DNA of 64,000 nucleotides from Acidimicrobiaceae bacterium (GCA_020637295.1 JACJWF010000012.1:1-64000), one strand, 5' to 3'; shown: positions 11,705 through 21,205, counted from the stretch's first letter. The notes: a model not told the origin generated them from the sequence alone. Made by a program: numbers and translations.

Positions 11705-12871
11705 CTAGCCCACCCCAGGCGCGAAGAAGTCGCCGACGATGGCCCGCGACCGCTCCCGCGACGCGGACAGCGCCACCCGCTTGGCCAGGGGGATGGAGGG
11801 GTCGTCGGCAGCAGACACCGGATAGATCACGTGCCCATTCTGCTTGTCGCACCAGGTGGGGTAGACCAGCGGGCGCCCAACGGTGACGGTGTCGCCATCC
11901 ACGGTGACGTCGACCATCACCACCGCGGCATCCTGCGACTCGGCGGGCCACGACGAACTCGACGGGTTGTCCGACACGATGCTGCCCAGGCCCCACACCA
12001 CCCACGTGCCGTTCACCTGGCTGATCGGCTGCAGCACATGCGCCCGATGGCGGATGATCAGGTCGATGTCGCCGCTGGCCGTGACGGCGTTGGCCACCAT
12101 CCTCTGCTCGTAGGTGGGCTGGATGATCTTGTCCACGCCCCACTCCATGTCCAGAATCACGATCTGGGCACCGGCCTCCCTGGCGGCGCGGGCATCGGCG
12201 ATGATCTTGGCCGTGTTGGTGACATTGACCCGCCACGACTCCCCCGGCGGCAAGTATCCGGCAACGAACGTGTAGGCGATGTGGGCCACCAGCACGCCGC
12301 TCACCACGAACAGCGACGGGCCTCGTTCCTCCGGCGTGCGGGCCGTGCCGGCATGGCCGAGTCCGGCAGCATCCATCGCGTCCAGCGTGTGCTCCAGGCC
12401 CTCCACGACGCGGTCGACGGCGTGGTTCGATGCCGTGCCACAACGATCGAACCCGGCCACTGCCAGGTCTCGGGCCAACTCCCTCGAAGCCGACAACTGC
12501 GGCGAAGCGACATACACCGGGGTGCCCGGCACCGACAGCGGCTGCTCCATGTGGCAGAGGGCGACGTCGAACCAGGACAGCATCGGGGTGATCCGTCCGA
12601 AGATGCCGGAGTAGTCGAACGTGCCGTCCGGCCGGTCGGCGGAGCGGTTGACGCCGCGGTGGGTATGGATGTCGCCCACGAAGCCGAACGTCAGCCGGCG
12701 AGCGGGAGCATCGACGCGGGCAGGGGCGGCAAACGCGGTTGCCGGGGTGACGCCGAGTTCCCCGCCGAGACCCACGACCGGTGTCGCCCACCCGCCCGAG
12801 AACGCAGACATCAACATCACCACCAGCAGCGCCACTGCGCGCCGGACCCGCCGTCCGCCCTCTCCCGTCAT
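11705..12871 (-). CDS. Secreted CapA-family metallophosphatase-like protein
   Basis: A 388-residue protein with a signal peptide (about residues 1-46) and a CapA/PgsA-type calcineurin-like domain. Visible motifs are GFVGDIHTHRGVN, TASNHAVDR and HRAHVLQP, the positions of the metal-binding Asp/His/Asn in the family. The last motif reads IIRHRAH where the paralogue at 17.6 kb has VGHHAH, so one ligand is changed. CapA-like proteins are tied to poly-gamma-glutamate or capsule export, but many have unknown roles. The ATG at MTGEGG is chosen because longer forms would run into the divergent amidohydrolase gene 25 bp away. Confidence 0.85.
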   Translation of the reverse strand: MTGEGGRRVRRAVALLVVMLMSAFSGGWATPVVGLGGELGVTPATAFAAPARVDAPARRLTFGFVGDIHTHRGVNRSADRPDGTFDYSGIFGRITPMLSWFDVALCHMEQPLSVPGTPVYVASPQLSASRELARDLAVAGFDRCGTASNHAVDRVVEGLEHTLDAMDAAGLGHAGTARTPEERGPSLFVVSGVLVAHIAYTFVAGYLPPGESWRVNVTNTAKIIADARAAREAGAQIVILDMEWGVDKIIQPTYEQRMVANAVTASGDIDLIIRHRAHVLQPISQVNGTWVVWGLGSIVSDNPSSSSWPAESQDAAVVMVDVTVDGDTVTVGRPLVYPTWCDKQNGHVIYPVSAADDPSIPLAKRVALSASRERSRAIVGDFFAPGVG

Positions 12872-12896
12872 GTGGGCGAGAAAGTAGCCTGCCGCC

Positions 12897-14501
12897 ATGA
12901 ACCTGCTGGTGGAAGGCCGAATCTTCACCGCCGACCCGGACGCACCATGGGCCGAGGCGCTCGTCGCCCGTGATGGTGTGCTCACGTACGTGGGCACGCT
13001 GGAGGGTGCCCGCGCCGCAGCCCCGGACAACGCCGAACTGGTAGAGGCGGAAGGCGTGGTCATCCCCGGGTTCGTCGATGGGCACGCCCACCTGCTGGGC
13101 GCTGGCGATGCCTTGCGCCGGGCGGTGCTGCGGCCCTGCACGTCGCTGGCGGAGATCGAGACCGAGTTGCGCCGGTGGGCGGCGGCGAACCCCGACGCGC
13201 CGCGAGTGCTCGGCGTGGGCTGGGTGTTCAGCGCGCTGCCGGCGTCCACCCCCACCCGCCAGCAACTGGACGCCGTCATCCCCGACCGCCCCGTGTACCT
13301 GGATGCCAGCGACCTGCACTCGGTGTGGGTCAACAGCGCGGCGCTGGCGGAACTGGGGATCACCGACGACACGCCGGACCCGATCGGCGGGCGCATCGTG
13401 CGCGATGCTGCCGGCCACGCCACCGGCCTGCTGCTGGAGAACGCCGGCTACCACATCGCCTGGCCGGTGATGAACCAAGCCAGCGACGAGGAGCGCGACC
13501 GCTCGTTCGCCGCGGTCATCGGTGCCTACCACGCCGCTGGCACCACGGCCGCCGTGGACATGGCGCTGGACCAGCATGCGCTGGACACCATCCTGCGCGC
13601 CGGGCGCACGGACTTCACGGTGGTCGCCCACTGGCTGATCAACCGCACCGGCGACCCGGCCACCGAACTGGCCCAGGTGGCCCGTGCCGCCGAACTGGCC
13701 GCCCGTCACCACGGCCCGCCCGTGCGTGTCGCCGGCATCAAGCTGATCACCGACGGCACCATCGACGGTTGCACCGCCGGCATGTGCCAGCCGTTCACCA
13801 ACGGCGAGCCGGGCGAGATGGTGTGGTCGCGCGAGGCGCTGGAGCCCGTGGTGCTGGCCGCCGACGAGGCGGGCCTGCAGATCGCGATGCACGCCATCGG
13901 CGACCTGGCGGTGCGCACCGCGCTGGACGTGTTGGAGGTGGCCGCCGGCCGGCGGGCCGAGCGCGGCGACACCCGGGAGCGGCGCCACCGCATCGAGCAC
14001 CTCGAGTACGTGGACGAGGCCGATGTCGCCCGCCTCGCCCCGCTGGGCGTCACCGCGTCCATGCAGCCGGTGCACTGCGACCCCGCTTACCTGGACAACT
14101 GGGCGGACCTCCTCGGCCCGACCCGCAGCGCGCGTGGCTTCGCCTGGCCGGAGTTCCTGGCCCATGGCACCACGCTGGCGTTCGGCACGGACACCCCCAC
14201 CGCGGACCACCGCGCCCTGCCGAACATGTTCATCGCCAGCACCCGGCGATCGCCCAACGTGCCGGCCGCCGTGCCGCTACGACCCGACTTCGCGCTCCCG
14301 CTGGAGCAGGCCGTCGTGCACGGCACCCACCATTCGGCATGGGCGAGCTTCGACGAGGGGCGTCGTGGCATGCTGCGCGCCGGCCTGGCGGCGGACCTGG
14401 TGGTCCTGGACGGCGACCCGTTCCGTGACGGGCCGGACGCGCTGCTCACCACCACCGTGGCCCGCACCGTGGTGGCGGGCCGCACGGTGCATCAACAGTG
14501 A
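12897..14501 (+). CDS. Amidohydrolase family 3 (YtcJ-like) protein
   Basis: A 534-residue metal-dependent hydrolase. The first metal motif is GFVDGHAHLLGAG (about 58-70). Later signatures are GIKLITDGTIDGCTAGM, MHAIGDLAV and RIEHLEYV, then FGTDTPTADHRALPNM and a C-terminal beta-sandwich (LVVLDGDPF). This family hydrolyses C-N bonds of varied, mostly unknown substrates, probably in the cytoplasm (no signal peptide). It is divergent from the CapA-like gene, with only 25 bp between start codons, and convergent with the next gene. Confidence 0.9.
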   Translation: MNLLVEGRIFTADPDAPWAEALVARDGVLTYVGTLEGARAAAPDNAELVEAEGVVIPGFVDGHAHLLGAGDALRRAVLRPCTSLAEIETELRRWAAANPDAPRVLGVGWVFSALPASTPTRQQLDAVIPDRPVYLDASDLHSVWVNSAALAELGITDDTPDPIGGRIVRDAAGHATGLLLENAGYHIAWPVMNQASDEERDRSFAAVIGAYHAAGTTAAVDMALDQHALDTILRAGRTDFTVVAHWLINRTGDPATELAQVARAAELAARHHGPPVRVAGIKLITDGTIDGCTAGMCQPFTNGEPGEMVWSREALEPVVLAADEAGLQIAMHAIGDLAVRTALDVLEVAAGRRAERGDTRERRHRIEHLEYVDEADVARLAPLGVTASMQPVHCDPAYLDNWADLLGPTRSARGFAWPEFLAHGTTLAFGTDTPTADHRALPNMFIASTRRSPNVPAAVPLRPDFALPLEQAVVHGTHHSAWASFDEGRRGMLRAGLAADLVVLDGDPFRDGPDALLTTTVARTVVAGRTVHQQ

Positions 14502-14505
14502 GCCG

Positions 14506-14898
14506 TCACGGCTCGCCGTGCACCGCGTCGTACTTCTTGAAGTAGGTGCGGGCGAAGGCCAGCAGTTGGCCGTCGGACGGGTGGTCGAGGGTCTCTACCC
14601 CCACCACCCGCTTGGCGACGGGCGCGTGGCGGTGCTCCAGGTCCTTGTGGAACGACAGCTTGGCGTTGCCCGGACCGGCGATCAGCACCTCGCGGGCGTC
14701 ACCGATGGCGTGGACCACCTCGTCGTGGAACCGCGGGTCGTCGGCAGCCTTGCCGGAACCGGGGAACCCTGACTTGCGGTGGACCTTGCGTTGGCCACCT
14801 TCACGCTCCACGAGGTGGACGTGCCGCTCGTCGACAGTGAAGTCGATGACGGTCGCGTGCTGGTGGTCGATCCAGACGATCGCATGCTGGTACGACAT
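14506..14898 (-). CDS. eRF1-domain-3-like 'translational machinery' protein
   Basis: A 130-residue protein starting MSYQHAIVWIDHQHATVIDF with VLIAGPGNAKLSFHKDL and VGVETLDHPSDGQLLAFAR. These match a bacterial family commonly annotated as translational machinery protein and related to archaeal/eukaryotic release-factor domain 3. The role is unknown; a link to stalled ribosomes is only suggested by homology. The ATG at MSYQH gives the family length; the longer frame adds unrelated residues. It is convergent with the amidohydrolase gene. Confidence 0.7.
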   Translation of the reverse strand: MSYQHAIVWIDHQHATVIDFTVDERHVHLVEREGGQRKVHRKSGFPGSGKAADDPRFHDEVVHAIGDAREVLIAGPGNAKLSFHKDLEHRHAPVAKRVVGVETLDHPSDGQLLAFARTYFKKYDAVHGEP

Positions 14899-15024
14899 GG
14901 GCCGGTTGCCTTTCCGGGGGTTTCGTCGCCCCCTCCTGAGGTCAACGTAAGTCCAGCCCCGGCCGCCGACCACGGCCGTTGGTCCCCTCCCCACCAAGTG
15001 CGCTCGTGATCGCCCGCGCAGCGG

Positions 15025-15999
15025 TCAACGGAAATCGAACGTGCCCTCGTCGCGCAGCCGCTCGGTGAAGCCGGGCGTGTAGGCCTCGTCCGGGTACTGG
15101 CGCACCAGCGCGTCCAGCCGTGCGGCGTCGGCGCCCACCAGGATCCGCCAGCGCTCGTGACGCACCCCGTCGAGGATCACGCCGGCTGCCTCCGCTGCCG
15201 TCATCGGGGCCATGTCGCGGAACATCTCGGCTTGGGTCTGCATGCCGGTGCGGAGGTCCTCGTCGCTGGCACCGCTGACGTCCAGGCCCTGCCGGCCGAG
15301 CCGTTCGCGGATCTGCGCCAGTTGCTCCTCCGTGAGGTCCTTCGGGTTGCGACCGTGCGCCCTCGCCGAGTTCAGGGCGATGCTGGTGCCGATGTGGCCG
15401 GGCATCACCACCGAGGCCTTCACGTGCGGGGCGTTCAGCCGCAGGTCCGTGATGAGCGCCTCGGTGAAGCCCTTCACTGCGAACTTCGCCGCGCTGTAGG
15501 CGGTGTGGGAGATGTTGGGCCCGAGCGACGCGAAGAAGCCGTTGACGCTGGACGTGTTGACGATGTGCCCCTCGTCGCTGGCCACCAGCAGGGGCATGAA
15601 CGCCCGGGCGTTGTAGTAGACACCGCCCCAGCAGACGTTGAACGTCAGTTCCCACTCGGAACGCCCGTCGGCGACGAAGCTGCCCCCACCACCGATGCCG
15701 GCGTTGTTGAACAGCAGGTTGACGTGTGGCGTGGCCTGCCCGGCGCAGTGCTGGGCGACCACGGCGTCGCGGAACGCCAGCACCTGAGCCTCGTCGCTGA
15801 CGTCGGCCACGTGGGCCGTGACCCGCGTGCCCGCAGGCGCGTCCGCCAGGGTCAGCGAGACCGTGTCGGCCATGTCGTCCTCCGACACGTCGCACATCGC
15901 CACATGGCAGCCGGCGGCGCCGAGTTGGCGCACCAACTCCCTGCCCATCCCCGTACCGCCGCCGGTGACGACGGCGATCTTCCCCTCGAAGTGTTCCAT
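15025..15999 (-). CDS. SDR family oxidoreductase
   Basis: A 324-residue classical short-chain dehydrogenase. The cofactor motif is VVTGGGTGMGRE (residues 9-20). NNAGIGGGG stabilises the sheet. Catalytic Ser is in VNTSSVNGFF and YxxxK is in HTAYSAAKFAVKGF. It is about 70 residues longer than the core family because of a C-terminal extension after the Rossmann fold. The substrate cannot be told. It is divergent from the sterol-desaturase-like gene (88 bp between starts). Confidence 0.92.
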   Translation of the reverse strand: MEHFEGKIAVVTGGGTGMGRELVRQLGAAGCHVAMCDVSEDDMADTVSLTLADAPAGTRVTAHVADVSDEAQVLAFRDAVVAQHCAGQATPHVNLLFNNAGIGGGGSFVADGRSEWELTFNVCWGGVYYNARAFMPLLVASDEGHIVNTSSVNGFFASLGPNISHTAYSAAKFAVKGFTEALITDLRLNAPHVKASVVMPGHIGTSIALNSARAHGRNPKDLTEEQLAQIRERLGRQGLDVSGASDEDLRTGMQTQAEMFRDMAPMTAAEAAGVILDGVRHERWRILVGADAARLDALVRQYPDEAYTPGFTERLRDEGTFDFR

Positions 16000-16087
16000 C
16001 GCGCCAGGTTGCCAGACCCCGCGGCACTGCTCATGATCGGGGCGTTTCACGAGTGCACTAGGCTCCGCGGGCCAACGGGGTGTCCCC

Positions 16088-16921
16088 ATGGTCTGGTACG
16101 TGGTTCTCGTCGTCAGCGGGGTCGTCATGTTCGTGGCCGAGGCGGGTGTGCGCCGCCGGCGGCGGATGCCGATCGACCTCCGGGAAGCAGGCCTGTCGGT
16201 GCGCGTCGGCGTGCTGGCGTACGCGTCAGCCGGGGTCGGGCAGTGGATGGTGGCCGGCGCCACGTTCTGGGCGGCCGACCAGTTGATTCCGTGGCAGCTA
16301 CCGATCGGCAACCCGCTCACCTGGGTGGGCTACCTCGTGCTCGACGACTTCATCGGCTACTGGTCGCACCGTGCCAACCACCGCTTCCGCTTCCTGTGGT
16401 CCGCCCACCTGGTGCACCATTCGGCGCAGGACATGACGATGGCCAATGCCACCCGCCTGTCCCCCGCCGAGGGCTTCTACCAGCCGATCACCAACGTGTG
16501 GGCCCCGCTGCTGGGGTTCCCGGTGGCCATGTACGCACCGCTCACGGTGATGTCGCTGCTGGTGCTGGAGTGCCAGCACACGCGGGTGATCGGGCGCCTT
16601 GGGGCGCTGGACCGGGTGTTCAACACACCGTCCAATCACCGCGTCCACCACGGCCGCAACCCGCAGTACCTGGACCGCAACTTCGGCAGTTGGACGATGG
16701 TGTGGGACCACCTGTTCGGCACCTACGCGGCGGAGGTGGAAGATCCCGAGTTCGGGGTCACCGACGATCTGGACACCAGCCGCGCGGTCCGCACGGCACT
16801 CGGCGGCTACCCGGAACTGCTGGCCGACATCCGCCGCGCCCACAGCCTGCGCCCAGCCGTGGCCCGGCCCGTGTTGCACCTGCGCGGGAGCGGGCGGGCT
16901 GCTAGCCCAGCGGCGAGTTGA
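16088..16921 (+). CDS. Sterol desaturase / fatty acid hydroxylase family protein
   Basis: A 277-residue membrane di-iron oxygenase. It has four or so transmembrane segments and the histidine boxes WSHRANHRFR, HLVHHSAQD and HRVHHGRN that bind two irons. The family hydroxylates or desaturates lipids or carotenoid/sterol-like molecules at the membrane; the substrate here is unknown. Its last 20 bp overlap the convergent enoyl-CoA hydratase gene. Confidence 0.9.
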   Translation: MVWYVVLVVSGVVMFVAEAGVRRRRRMPIDLREAGLSVRVGVLAYASAGVGQWMVAGATFWAADQLIPWQLPIGNPLTWVGYLVLDDFIGYWSHRANHRFRFLWSAHLVHHSAQDMTMANATRLSPAEGFYQPITNVWAPLLGFPVAMYAPLTVMSLLVLECQHTRVIGRLGALDRVFNTPSNHRVHHGRNPQYLDRNFGSWTMVWDHLFGTYAAEVEDPEFGVTDDLDTSRAVRTALGGYPELLADIRRAHSLRPAVARPVLHLRGSGRAASPAAS

Positions 16922-17621
16922 GCGCCCGGCGATCCTCGGCCAGTTGCACCCCCATGTGGTCCAGCACGGCGCTGCGCAGGGCCCGCACGGTGCCGGCGTA
17001 GGCACGCGCGTCCAGCGCAGCCAACTCGGCGGCACGGGCGACGGCGGCGGCCAGCACCTCGGCTTCGGGCACCACGACGTCCAGGTAGCCGGCGTCCACG
17101 GCACCCTTGCCGTCGTACACCTGAGCCAGCGGCACGGCCTGCTGCAGGTGCCGACGGCTGAGGCGCTCCTGGGCGATGGTGATGGCCCAGCCCGGCAGCA
17201 CCATCCCGATGGCCACCTCGTTGAGGCCGATCTTGCAGTCCATGTCGGCCCCGATGCGCAGGTCGCAGCCGAGCAGCAGCAGTGCCCCGGCGGCGAGAGC
17301 ATGGCCGGTGCAGGCCGCCACCACGGGCACGCCACAGCCGTAGAGGCGACGCACCAGGTCGCCGCCGTCGCTGACCAGGCCGACGATCGCCGCGGCGTCG
17401 CCACTTCGCATCACACCGAGGTCAAAGCCGGCGCAGAACCGGCCCGGGCGACCGTGCAGCACCAGCGCGGCGATCGCCGGGTCTGCCTCCGCCTGGGCCA
17501 CGGCGGCCTGCACGGCGGCGATGGTGGCGGTGGAGAGGGCGTTGGCCTTGCCGTCGTCGAGGTGGACGACCAGCACGCCGGCGCCGGACTCGGTGGTGAT
17601 GATCTCCTGGGTGACGCTCAT
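16902..17621 (-). CDS. Enoyl-CoA hydratase/isomerase family (crotonase)
   Basis: A 239-residue crotonase-fold protein. It has the oxyanion-hole segments GRFCAGFDL and GHALAAGALLLLGCDLRIG and the following IGLNEVAIGMVLPG region. It lacks the usual first catalytic Glu (GGGxE); a later Glu in LNEV is present, so it may act as an isomerase or hydrolase rather than a hydratase. It is short for the family (about 260). It lies 22 bp downstream of the FemAB-CapA gene and may be in its operon. Confidence 0.85.
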   Translation of the reverse strand: MSVTQEIITTESGAGVLVVHLDDGKANALSTATIAAVQAAVAQAEADPAIAALVLHGRPGRFCAGFDLGVMRSGDAAAIVGLVSDGGDLVRRLYGCGVPVVAACTGHALAAGALLLLGCDLRIGADMDCKIGLNEVAIGMVLPGWAITIAQERLSRRHLQQAVPLAQVYDGKGAVDAGYLDVVVPEAEVLAAAVARAAELAALDARAYAGTVRALRSAVLDHMGVQLAEDRRALNSPLG

Positions 17622-17643
17622 GGGCCGAGCGTAGGCGCGCCCG

Positions 17644-19878
17644 TCACGGGGCCAGGTAGTCGCCCAGGCGGTCGCGGGTGCGGTCCTCGCTGATCTGCAA
17701 CTCGCGGCGCAACCAGTCGCTGATCGGCGCAGCGGGATCGTCGGCCTCGCTGGTGAAGCGCACGAGGTAACCCTGGTCGGTGTCGCACCATGTGGGGTAC
17801 ACCACCGGCGTCTCCACCGTGATCACCCCGTTGGCGTCGCGGTCGATGGCGGTGGTGAACACGGCGGCGTCCTGGCTGCTGGCCGGCCACTCGCTGCTGG
17901 TGGGGTGGTTGCTGAGGATGTTGCCCATCCCGAAGATCACCCACACCCCGTTGACCTGCTCGATGCGCTGCAGCACGTGGGCATGGTGGCCGACGATCAG
18001 GTCCACCTCGCCGGAGGCGGTGACGGCATCGGCGACCTCCCGCTGGAACCCGGTGATCTCGGCCACCTTCTCCTGCCCCCAGTGGAAGCTGACGATGACG
18101 GCCTCGGCGCCGCGGGCGCGCTCGGCGCGGGCGTCGTCGATCACCCGTTGGGGATCGATCAGATTGGAGCGCCACTCCTCCCCGGCGATCGGTGGGAGGC
18201 CGTTGAAGCTGAACGTGTAGCTGAGGTGGGCGATGCGGATGCCGTTGACGGTGATCAGGTCGGGCAGCACGGTGTCGGCGCTGGTGGCCATGCCGGACTG
18301 GCCGATGCCCGCTTCGGCGAACGCCGCGACCGTGGCATCCACGCCGGCGGCGCCACGGTCCAGCGAGTGGTTGGAGGCGGTGCTGCAGCGGTCGTAACCG
18401 GCGCCGGCCAGCGCAGTGGTGATCTCGGCGGCGATGCTCAGCCGCATGGGCGGGATGATGACGTCCTCGTCCGGCGGCGCCACGGGTTCTTCGAGATGGC
18501 AGATGGCCAGATCGAAGCTGCTGATGAACGGCCGCAGGTGGTCGAACATCTCGTCGTAGCGGTAGGTGCCGTCGGGCTGCTGGGCGTGGTAGTTGACGGC
18601 TCGGTGGGCCACCACGTCGCCGGTGAACGCCAACGTCACCCGGCTCTCCAGCGACTCGGTGGTGGTGGGCGCCACAGTGGTGGGCGGCACGGTGGTGGCG
18701 GCCGCGCTGGTGGAAGGGACCGTGGTGGGTGCCGCGGTGGTGACCGCCGGGGCGGGTGTGGTGCCGCCGCCGGCGGCCTGGGTGGTGACGGCGCAGCCAC
18801 TGAGGAGGAAGGCGATGGTCCACAGTGCGAAGGTCCGCCGGCTCTGCCAGCGGGTGGGGTCCTTCACCCTGGCATGCAGGCGCTCCATCATCCGCACCAG
18901 CCGGGGCACCGGCCCGCCACCGTCGGTCTCGTGGGGGTGGTTGGCGATCGGTGTGCCGTTCAACCGCCGCTTGAACCGGGCCACGTGTGGGTTGCCGCCG
19001 CGATGGTCGATGCCGCCGAGATCGAAGGTGCGGGCACCCAACTCGCGGCCGCGGTTGATGCTGTGCCAGGTGAGCAGGTACCCCGCACGCGCCTTGCGGC
19101 CGTGGTCGGGCGTGGCCGAGAAGAGGTAGACCCCGGCGCCGCCGGCGAACCCGTTGACGCAGCCGCCGAGGTCCACCCCGTGGTGGTGCACCAGGACGAC
19201 CTCCACCTGCATGTCCGGGCCGGCGAGCTCGAAGAAGAACTCGGGCGGCACGTCGACATCGAAGCCCTTCGTGTTGCGGACCTTCTCGAACAGCGCGAGG
19301 AAGCGGGCCTGCAGTTCGGGGGTGTTGCCCACGTCGATCTCGGCGCCCGTCTTGCGCGCATGGCGCAGGTCCGACCGCCACTTGTGAGCCGCCGCGGACA
19401 GCAGTTCGGCTTCGCCCTTGGACAGGTCCATCACGGCGCTGTGGTAGGCGTGCGCCCGCTCGGTGGTGCGGAAGCCGGCCGCCTCCATCACATGCTCTTC
19501 GACGGCGGGGTCCAGTTGCGAGTGGCCCGCCAGGCGCAGGCGCAGCACATGGCCGCCGTCCACCGCCAGATGCTGACGCAGCGCGTCGAGGATGGCCGTC
19601 AGCCGGGCGGCATCGGGGCGCGGCTGATCGCGCCGCACCACCAGCGGGCCGGAGGGAATCCAGGCGATACCCCGCCCGAGACCGGGGATGATCTTGACCC
19701 GGGCCAGTGCCAGCGCGATGACCTCACCGTCGTCTTCCACGCCGAGGATCTGCAGTGTGGCCCCGATGCGGGCGGCGGCCGGGCGCGCGTAGGTGACCGA
19801 CTGCTCGTAGGTCTGGTCGGTGAAGCCCTCGGCCAGTGCGAGGAACTCGTGCTCCGGAAGGATGCGGACGTCAGCCAC
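17644..19878 (-). CDS. FemAB-like acyltransferase fused to CapA-like domain
   Basis: A 744-residue fusion. Residues 1-340 form a FemAB/GNAT peptidyl- or aminoacyl-transferase-like domain (KWRSDLRHARKTGAEID, FNVxx-like FEKVRNTKGFDV, YLLTWHSINRGRELGA). Its closest relative here, at 27.2 kb, stops exactly where this one continues. Residues 350-362 are a hydrophobic stretch ending LLSGC, which looks like a lipoprotein signal. A Thr/Pro/Ala-rich linker follows to about 410, then a CapA-type domain (FTGDVVAHRAVN, TASNHSLDRGAAG, IVGHHAHVLQ). Two in-frame ATGs at 18891 and 18888 (M330, M331) could give a separate 414-415-residue CapA lipoprotein. So it is either one membrane-spanning enzyme or two proteins from one frame. 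It starts 3 bp after the upstream gene. Confidence 0.8.
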   Translation of the reverse strand: MADVRILPEHEFLALAEGFTDQTYEQSVTYARPAAARIGATLQILGVEDDGEVIALALARVKIIPGLGRGIAWIPSGPLVVRRDQPRPDAARLTAILDALRQHLAVDGGHVLRLRLAGHSQLDPAVEEHVMEAAGFRTTERAHAYHSAVMDLSKGEAELLSAAAHKWRSDLRHARKTGAEIDVGNTPELQARFLALFEKVRNTKGFDVDVPPEFFFELAGPDMQVEVVLVHHHGVDLGGCVNGFAGGAGVYLFSATPDHGRKARAGYLLTWHSINRGRELGARTFDLGGIDHRGGNPHVARFKRRLNGTPIANHPHETDGGGPVPRLVRMMERLHARVKDPTRWQSRRTFALWTIAFLLSGCAVTTQAAGGGTTPAPAVTTAAPTTVPSTSAAATTVPPTTVAPTTTESLESRVTLAFTGDVVAHRAVNYHAQQPDGTYRYDEMFDHLRPFISSFDLAICHLEEPVAPPDEDVIIPPMRLSIAAEITTALAGAGYDRCSTASNHSLDRGAAGVDATVAAFAEAGIGQSGMATSADTVLPDLITVNGIRIAHLSYTFSFNGLPPIAGEEWRSNLIDPQRVIDDARAERARGAEAVIVSFHWGQEKVAEITGFQREVADAVTASGEVDLIVGHHAHVLQRIEQVNGVWVIFGMGNILSNHPTSSEWPASSQDAAVFTTAIDRDANGVITVETPVVYPTWCDTDQGYLVRFTSEADDPAAPISDWLRRELQISEDRTRDRLGDYLAP

Positions 19879-19881
19879 GGC

Positions 19882-21105
19882 TCACACCCTCGACCGGATC
19901 CAGATGCGCCACAGGGGGCGGGGCCGGCGCCCGGTGACGGCGCGGATCTTGGGGATCAGGCGGGAGAAGTAGATCCGGTAGTACCCGAGATGCAGCAGGT
20001 CCGAGGCGGTCAGCAGCAGCCAGGCTCGGACGGCATGCACGCGGCCTTTGCGCAGCACCAGCAGGCGACGGACGTCCACATACCGGCCGCCGTAGTCGAT
20101 CTTGTAGGTGTAGTCGCCGCGCCCGGCTTCGATCCTGGTGACACCCGACTGGATCATGTGCTCGAACATCAGCAGGTAGATCACATTGCCGGCCGCCAGG
20201 CGGTCGACCTCCGGGTCGAGCATCCGTGCCGGAAGGCGCCAGTGCGCCGTGTCGCCCGCCACCACCGAGAACTGCGACGCCATCTCACCCGGGGTGCCGT
20301 GCAGGCGGTCCACCCGCAGCAGGCCGTCCTCGGCGGTCTGTGCCGCCAACTCGCGGTAGAACTCGGCGGTGCCCGGCCAGTCCACGTAGTGGCCGCCGTA
20401 GCCGCGCTCTTGCCAGTGGGCGTTGTGGAACGCGACGAACGCGTCCATCTGCTCGGCGGTGGGCACGATGGAGTCGCTGGTCATGCCGACCTCGGCCACC
20501 AGTCGCTTGCGCCGCCGGCGGAACTGGCTGCGCCGGTTGGCGGAGATCCGCTGCAGGTACTCCTCGAAGGTGGGCGGCAGGTCCACCACCACATGGCGCC
20601 CGGCGTCGTGGTCGCGCAGGGCGAGGTGGGGGTGGTCGGTGGCGAGGCTGCGCAGCACGGGCGCGTGGTCGGCCTCCTCGGACACCGGGGTGAAGCTGAC
20701 GGCGAGCACGCCGTGCTGGTGCAGCAGGTGGTCGATGGCCTCGGCGAACATGGCCGGCAGGTACTCCGGCTCCACCGGCCAGCGCAGGATCATCACATGC
20801 GGGTCCACGCATGCCGGCCGGGCCACCGAGAACGGCACCGGGCCGAACCACAGCCGCTCGAGCACGAACGGCATCACGCCCACCAACTGCTGGTCGCGCC
20901 GGGCCACGAGGCAGGTGAACCGGCGTCGAGCGCCGTAGTGCCGCCACCAGATCTGCAGCCACGCCGGGCGCAGGAACGGGTCGGTCTTGGTGCGTTCGGC
21001 AAGGGCCTGCCATTCCGCGTGGATGGCGCCCAACGCATCCGGGTGGTCGAGCCACGTGAGCTCCAGCGCAGGGGATGTCGACGGAGGGTTCGCCGCTGCC
21101 GCCAT
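19882..21105 (-). CDS. GNAT family acyltransferase (CelD/BcsL-like)
   Basis: A 407-residue protein of the Acetyltransf_6 (CelD/BcsL, FemAB-related) type. Signatures are FLRPAWLQIWWRHYG, the basic RRSQFRRRRKRL segment and the C-terminal GRGDYTYKIDYGG. The family acts on cell-envelope polymers or polysaccharides, with an acyl donor that is usually unknown. A hydrophobic helix near residue 360 (RAWLLLTASDLLHLG) may sit at the membrane. The stop is 3 bp before the FemAB-CapA start, so the two are translationally close and probably work together. Confidence 0.82.
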   Translation of the reverse strand: MAAAANPPSTSPALELTWLDHPDALGAIHAEWQALAERTKTDPFLRPAWLQIWWRHYGARRRFTCLVARRDQQLVGVMPFVLERLWFGPVPFSVARPACVDPHVMILRWPVEPEYLPAMFAEAIDHLLHQHGVLAVSFTPVSEEADHAPVLRSLATDHPHLALRDHDAGRHVVVDLPPTFEEYLQRISANRRSQFRRRRKRLVAEVGMTSDSIVPTAEQMDAFVAFHNAHWQERGYGGHYVDWPGTAEFYRELAAQTAEDGLLRVDRLHGTPGEMASQFSVVAGDTAHWRLPARMLDPEVDRLAAGNVIYLLMFEHMIQSGVTRIEAGRGDYTYKIDYGGRYVDVRRLLVLRKGRVHAVRAWLLLTASDLLHLGYYRIYFSRLIPKIRAVTGRRPRPLWRIWIRSRV

Positions 21106-21205
21106 CGGGCGATGTTACCAATCCCCAGGCGGCGGCTTCCCCTTGAGGGCGCCGGAGGGCCGCGGCGCGCCACCGCCGGACCGTGGTTTACACTCGTCGC
21201 CCGGG

